Part shown: in pieces, positions 60,078 to 64,000 of the stretch
Layout of the letters: every line of letters starts with the position of its first letter
How positions within the stretch are numbered: the stretch's first letter is position 1
Source: DASYAE01 sp036501535
GTDB taxonomy: Bacteria > Actinomycetota > Actinomycetes > Streptomycetales > Catenulisporaceae
DNA: 64,000 nt
Reading direction: 5' to 3'
Assembly: GCA_036501535.1 (NCBI GenBank)
Contig: DASYAE010000289.1
Span: 62,001 to 126,000 of the forward strand
Position numbers and translations under genes: made by a program
The notes under the pieces: model-generated
What the model saw: only the letters and a program-made list of their open reading frames with translations
Databases searched by the model: none
Told to the model about the DNA's origin: nothing

Positions 60078-61004
60078 ATGCAGCGGGCTCGGGACGAGGC
60101 GGCCGGCGGGCGAGGCTTTACGCACCTAAAACCGCCGTCGCACCTGATCTTGAACCTGCCCTCGCCGCTCGAACCGCTCGACGACGCGCGGGCGGCCCGG
60201 CGCGGCGTGCGGATCCTGCTGAAGCGGGACGACCTGATCCACCCCGACCTGCCCGGCAACAAGTGGCGCAAGCTGGCGCCGAACCTCGCCGCGGCGCGGG
60301 ATCAGGGCCACTCCATGCTGCTGACGTTCGGCGGGGCGTTCTCGAACCACCTGTCCGCCACGGCGGCCGCAGGGCACTACTTCGGCTTCGGCACGGTCGG
60401 CGTCGTGCGCGGCGAGCAGCACCTGCCGCTCAATCCGGTGCTGGCCAAGGCGGCCGCGTTCGGCATGCGTCTGACATACCTGGACCGGTCCGCGTACCGG
60501 GCGAAGGGCACGCCGGCCGTCCTGGATCCGCTGCTCGAGGAGTTCGGGCCCTGCTACGTCCTGCCCGAGGGCGGCAGCAACGCCCTCGCGGTGCGCGGCT
60601 GCGCCGCACTGGTGGCGGAGATCGCCGAGCCCTTCGACGCGATCTGCTGCGCGGTCGGCACCGGCGGCACGCTCGCCGGCATCGCCTCGGCGCTCGGGGA
60701 CGGCCGGCGGGCCGTGGGCTTCGCGGTGCTCAAGGGCGGCGGGTTCCTGCGCGCCGACGTGGCCGCGCTGCAGAGCGCCGGCTTCCGGCGGGTCACCGGC
60801 AACTGGTCCCTGGAGACCGGTTTTCACGGCGGCGGCTACGCGAAGCAGTCGCCCGGGCTGGTCCGGTTCGCCACTGAATTCGAACACGAACACGGCGTCC
60901 GGCTCGACCCGGTATATGAGGCCAAGATGATGCTTGGCCTGATGACGCTGGTCGAGAGCGGCCGCTTCGCCGCGGGCAGCACGGTCGTCGCGCTGCTCGC
61001 CTGA
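60078..61004 (+). CDS. ACC deaminase / D-cysteine desulfhydrase family PLP enzyme
   Basis: 308 residues, fold type II PLP enzyme. The lysine that holds PLP is in LPGNKWRKLAPNL; FGGAFSNHLSATAAAG and CCAVGTGGTLAGIASALG bind the cofactor phosphate. It would cleave 1-aminocyclopropane-1-carboxylate or D-cysteine (giving pyruvate and sulfide), and the residues that separate the two activities cannot be judged by eye. It is preceded by a leaderless-type -10 box and stands alone. Confidence 0.9.
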   Translation: MQRARDEAAGGRGFTHLKPPSHLILNLPSPLEPLDDARAARRGVRILLKRDDLIHPDLPGNKWRKLAPNLAAARDQGHSMLLTFGGAFSNHLSATAAAGHYFGFGTVGVVRGEQHLPLNPVLAKAAAFGMRLTYLDRSAYRAKGTPAVLDPLLEEFGPCYVLPEGGSNALAVRGCAALVAEIAEPFDAICCAVGTGGTLAGIASALGDGRRAVGFAVLKGGGFLRADVAALQSAGFRRVTGNWSLETGFHGGGYAKQSPGLVRFATEFEHEHGVRLDPVYEAKMMLGLMTLVESGRFAAGSTVVALLA

Positions 61005-61183
61005 TCCGTTTCGCACCTGCGTGCCCTAATTTCAGGGCGGGGATATGTCGGCTTGGCCGCGGCTTGCGTAAACTGCTCGTAAATTGCCGTGGACGCCCTA
61101 TCGCGCCTATCTACCCGGCAGTATCTTCCTTGTCGATCTCGTGATCACCCGGCGTGCAAACACACTTGCCGCCGGTCAAGGCA

Positions 61184-61200
61184 CGCCCTTCACAAGGGCG
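61184..61200 (+). other. Hairpin in the leader of the S53 peptidase gene
   Basis: CGCCCTT and AAGGGCG pair around CAC. It lies about 30 nt before the SD AGGAGA. The 239-bp gap 61005-61243 holds no gene; a GTAAA...GTAAA repetition lies near 61068-61085. Confidence 0.4.
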
Positions 61201-61243
61201 TCCGGCTGCCTCCCGTCAACCACCCACAGCAGGAGACACCCCT

Positions 61244-62872
61244 TTGAAACCCCGATTCAGGCTGCTCGCGCTGCTCGCAGCCCCGCTCCCGATTCTGGCG
61301 CTCGGCGCACCCAACGCCTTCGCCGGCACGACCGCCGCCGCCTCGAGCGCCCGCGTCGCGCTGAACAACGAGACGGTCGCCGCCGTGAGCCAGGCCACCC
61401 ACACCGGCTCGCTGGCCGCCGGCACGCAGCTCTCCTTCGAGCTCAGCCTCGCGCCGCGCAACGAGACCGGGCTGTCCGGCTTCGTCGCCGCCGTGTCGAA
61501 CCCCGCCTCACCGCTCTACAAGCACTACCTCACCGTCCCGCAGTTCGCCGCGCAGTACGGCGCGTCCTCGGCCACCATCGCCGCGGTCGACTCGTACCTG
61601 CGCTCCGAGGGCCTGACCGCCGGCGCGACCACCGCCAACGGCCTGACCATCTCGGCGACCGGGACCGCCGTGCAGGCCGAGAACGCGTTCGGCGTCACCA
61701 TCGGCACCTACCACAGCGCGGCGGGCAGCGCGTTCTACGCGAACAGCGCGGCGCCCACGCTGCCGGCCTCCATAGCCTCCGCCGTGGACGGCATAGCAGG
61801 GCTCTCGAACTACGCGCAGCACACGCACTACACCCAGGTCAGCAACGCCATCTCGCCGAACGTCACCTCGAACATCACCCCGACGAAGGCGCGCAGCGGG
61901 TACAACCTGACCAGTGACATCTCCGCCGGCGACAACGGCTCCGGCGTGACCGTCGGCCTGGTCGAGTTCTCGGCCTACACCGCGTCCGACGTCTCGTCGT
62001 ACAACAGCAAGTACTCGCTCGGCGCGCCCACCCCGACGGTGGTCAAGGTCGACGGCGGCACCACGGACAAGTCCGGCGCGATCGAAGATGATCTCGACAT
62101 CGAGGTCGTCAACGCGCTGGCGCCCAAGGCGAACGTCGACGTGTTCGAGGCCCCGAACTCGGACGCCGGCGAGGTCGCCCTCTACTCGACGCTCGTCAGC
62201 GACGACGTCCCGGTGATCTCCACCAGCTGGGGCGAGCCGGAGACCGAGGAGAACAACCTCAGCTCGGACGGCGCGGACTTCCAGGAGGCCGCGGCGCAGG
62301 GCCAGTCGATCTACGCGGCGTCCGGCGACTCCGGCGCCGACGACAACGGCTCGAGCCTGTCCGTGGACTACCCGGCCTCCGACCCGAACGTGAGCGGCGC
62401 CGGCGGCACGGACCTGACGCTGACCTCGGCCGGCGCGTGGAGCAAGGAGACCGGCTGGTCGGACGGCGGCGGCGGCGCCTCGGTCGAGTTCGCCACACCG
62501 AGTTACCAGACCTCGGTCAACTCCAGCGGCAAGCGCGAGGTGCCGGACGTGGCGGCCGACGCCGACCCGAGCAGCGGCTGGCTCATCGTCACCGGGGGCG
62601 TCAGCGAGGAGGTCGGCGGCACCAGCGCCGCGGCCCCGAACTGGGCGGCCTTCACGGCCGACTACGACACCGCGGCCGCGGCGGCCGGCAGGGCCAAGTT
62701 CGGATTCGCCAACTCCGAGATCTACACGGTCGCCAAGTCCTCCGCGTACAGCTCGGCGTTCCACGACATCACCAGCGGCAACAACGGCGGCTTCAGCGCC
62801 AAGACCGGCTACGACGAGGTCACCGGCTGGGGCTCCTACAACGGAGGGAACTTCATCGCCGACGAGCTGTGA
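61244..62872 (+). CDS. Secreted S53 (sedolisin/kumamolisin) peptidase
   Basis: 542 residues from a TTG with AGGAGA 7 nt upstream. Signal peptide to about residue 28 (NAFA|GT), a pro-kumamolisin propeptide to about 190 (SPLYKHYLTVPQFAAQYG), then the catalytic domain: Glu and Asp in AIEDDLDIE, Asp of the oxyanion hole in ASGDSGAD, Ser in GGTSAAAPNW, and the calcium site FHDITSGNNG. It is an acid-active serine-carboxyl protease that matures by cleaving its propeptide outside the cell. The TTG was chosen because earlier in-frame codons give no signal peptide. Confidence 0.94.
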   Translation: MKPRFRLLALLAAPLPILALGAPNAFAGTTAAASSARVALNNETVAAVSQATHTGSLAAGTQLSFELSLAPRNETGLSGFVAAVSNPASPLYKHYLTVPQFAAQYGASSATIAAVDSYLRSEGLTAGATTANGLTISATGTAVQAENAFGVTIGTYHSAAGSAFYANSAAPTLPASIASAVDGIAGLSNYAQHTHYTQVSNAISPNVTSNITPTKARSGYNLTSDISAGDNGSGVTVGLVEFSAYTASDVSSYNSKYSLGAPTPTVVKVDGGTTDKSGAIEDDLDIEVVNALAPKANVDVFEAPNSDAGEVALYSTLVSDDVPVISTSWGEPETEENNLSSDGADFQEAAAQGQSIYAASGDSGADDNGSSLSVDYPASDPNVSGAGGTDLTLTSAGAWSKETGWSDGGGGASVEFATPSYQTSVNSSGKREVPDVAADADPSSGWLIVTGGVSEEVGGTSAAAPNWAAFTADYDTAAAAAGRAKFGFANSEIYTVAKSSAYSSAFHDITSGNNGGFSAKTGYDEVTGWGSYNGGNFIADEL

Positions 62873-62934
62873 GCGGCTGCGCTCCGGCCGATCCACAATT
62901 CAGTATCCTGACTAAGGATCGCCAGTAGTCCGGT

Positions 62935-63010
62935 GGGAGCCCGCGCGGTCCGCTGCGCGCGGTCCGAGGCTCCCGCCCGGTCCGGCGGGTCGGATTCCGG
63001 CCCGCCGGAC
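62935..63010 (+). terminator. Double hairpin terminator after the S53 gene
   Basis: GGGAGCC (62935-62941) pairs with GGCTCCC (62968-62974). GTCCGGCGGG (62980-62989) pairs with CCCGCCGGAC (63001-63010). Strong GC stems without a T-tract, 60-140 bp after the stop. Confidence 0.6.
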
Positions 63011-63117
63011 AGCCGTGCCCTGACACATTCCCTGATATACGCAGGTGCACCGCGCCGTCCCGCCGGGCCGAATCTAGGCGGTTCGCAGGGTGCGCGGTGC
63101 GAACGTCGCCGAAACGC

Positions 63118-63179
63118 TTGACAGGGTGCGAACCATGCGTCACTGTGCCGATGTGCACAGCGATGACAACGTTGTCATC
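63118..63179 (+). promoter_or_regulatory. Promoter with LacI-type palindrome
   Basis: -35 TTGACA (63118-63123), 17 nt, weak -10 CACTGT (63141-63146). The perfect 18-bp palindrome GATGACAACGTTGTCATC (63162-63179) follows at the start of the transcript. An AACGTT-type centre is typical of LacI/GalR operators on sugar genes. Confidence 0.6.
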
Positions 63180-63204
63180 CTGCCCGTGCCGAAGGGAGGC
63201 GGCC

Positions 63205-64000
63205 ATGAGACGGCCGACCGGATCACGCCCACAGCGGAGGTCTCCGCACAGGTCCCGCGCCGTGGCGCTGGCGGCCGCCACCACGATGGCGGTGGCCGGA
63301 CTGGTCGGCGCGGCCTCCGCGCCTTCCGCGGCCGGCGCCGTCGCGCCAGGCGGAGCGACGACGCCGGCCGCGCTCTCGGGGCCGATCGGGTCCTCGAGCG
63401 TGAACGCACCGAAACAGCTCTCAGCCCTCTTCGACAACGCGGGCATCAGCGACGACGCGAACCCCGCGGCGGCCGACCTGGACGGCGACGGCAACAGCTT
63501 CTCCGCCGAGGCGCTGGCATCGGTCGGCTGGGCGCCCGGCCAGGTCCTCACGCTCGCCGACGGAGCCTCGGCCCAGGCGCCGAACATCCCGCCGGGCCAG
63601 GCGGACAACGTCCTCGCCGCCGGCCAGAGCGTCGGGCTGACCGGCTCCGGCGCCGCGCTGGACTTCATCGTCACCAGCACCAACGGTCCGGTCGGCGGGT
63701 CCGGCACGGTCACCTACACCGACGGCAGCACCCAGACATACACGCTTACCGCGCCGGACTGGTGGACCGGCACGACGAACCTCGCCGCGGCGACGCAGTA
63801 CCGGAACAACCCCGGCGGGGCCCAGGCGCACCAGGTCAGCCTGTTCGACGAGTCGGTCGCGCTGAACAGCTCGAAGACGGTCGCCTCGGTCACGCTGCCC
63901 AACGTGGGCACCGGCACGGTCGGCGTCGCCGCGCTGCACGTCTTCGCCCTCGCGATCGCCCCGGCGGGCGGTCCGACCGGATTGAGCGCGTACTTCGACA
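63205..64000 (+). CDS. Secreted protein, N-terminal part (beta-rich module seen in actinobacterial glycosidases)
   Basis: The gene runs off the window; 265 residues are visible. ATG at 63205 with GGGAGG 6 nt upstream. A basic start (RRPTGSRPQRRSPHRSRAV) and hydrophobic stretch to about residue 43 form the signal. Residues 70-250 hold a beta-rich domain: LFDNAGISDDANPAAADLDG, LTADG-like LTLADGASA, IPPGQADNVLAAGQ, VTYTDGSTQTYTLTAPDWW, ASVTLP and LHVFALAIA. From memory this module accompanies large secreted sugar hydrolases of actinobacteria. The catalytic part, if any, lies beyond the end. An LacI-type operator precedes it. Confidence 0.8.
   Translation, partial: MRRPTGSRPQRRSPHRSRAVALAAATTMAVAGLVGAASAPSAAGAVAPGGATTPAALSGPIGSSSVNAPKQLSALFDNAGISDDANPAAADLDGDGNSFSAEALASVGWAPGQVLTLADGASAQAPNIPPGQADNVLAAGQSVGLTGSGAALDFIVTSTNGPVGGSGTVTYTDGSTQTYTLTAPDWWTGTTNLAAATQYRNNPGGAQAHQVSLFDESVALNSSKTVASVTLPNVGTGTVGVAALHVFALAIAPAGGPTGLSAYFD

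Overview
The window is high-GC DNA (third codon positions almost always G or C) from an actinomycete. Family content supports this: a mycothiol-isomerase-like TIGR03086 protein, a cluster ordered like mycobacterial htdX-fabG4-fadA2, paired CrcB fluoride channels, a DasR-like site at a chitinase promoter, and many genes whose start codon lies 6-8 nt after a TANNNT -10 box (leaderless mRNAs). A Streptomyces- or Catenulispora-like soil actinomycete is plausible, but no rRNA or tRNA is present and the genus cannot be fixed.

Layout. 1-8.9 kb: a NarL-type two-component pair (kinase cut by the window edge), a universal stress protein, an FMN reductase, a secreted PHB-depolymerase-type esterase, two crcB genes behind a probable fluoride riboswitch, a DUF4132 protein, a frameshifted MFS exporter and a SnoaL-like protein. 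8.9-18.5 kb: GH36 alpha-galactosidase, an MscS-like membrane protein, an S9 peptidase, a PadR/ABC-ATPase/FtsX-permease operon with operator boxes, and a P-loop NTPase. 18.6-22 kb: a sugar ABC importer. 22.4-35.6 kb: a lipid-catabolism region (acyl-CoA dehydrogenase, SCP2, TetR, MaoC hydratase, FabG4, FadA2, FadD, cholesterol-oxidase-like GMC enzyme, HD protein), interrupted by a divergent LysR/MFS pair. Two sites sharing a near-identical operator, one beside the tetR gene and one between fabG4 and fadA2, suggest that the TetR protein coordinates the set. 35.6-41.7 kb: a membrane protein, a WGR/beta-propeller protein, phenylacetate-CoA ligase plus PaaI thioesterase, and a DUF711 protein.

The most striking gene lies at 42.0-42.7 kb: a LuxI-type acyl-homoserine-lactone synthase homologue that keeps all the invariant residues of the family. 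It is preceded by a 15-bp palindrome at the promoter and carries a TTA leucine codon near its start. No LuxR partner with an autoinducer-binding domain is present. LuxI proteins are a proteobacterial hallmark, so an actinomycete copy is the main candidate for something new.

43.3-64 kb: a secreted CBM2-FN3-GH18 chitinase with a DasR-like site inside its promoter spacer, a flavoprotein disulfide-reductase-like enzyme, a STAS protein, a phosphodiester glycosidase-like protein, an OafA-type acyltransferase with an SGNH domain, TetR/quinone oxidoreductase, an OmpR-type two-component system, an ArsR-like regulator, an aldo/keto reductase, an HTH protein with twin operator boxes, a broken and an intact GNAT gene, a secreted stand-alone CBM2 protein, an ACC deaminase-like PLP enzyme, a secreted S53 peptidase, and the start of a secreted protein behind a LacI-type palindrome. 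The secreted enzymes (PHB esterase, chitinase, CBM2, S53 peptidase, the last ORF) fit a polymer-degrading saprophyte.
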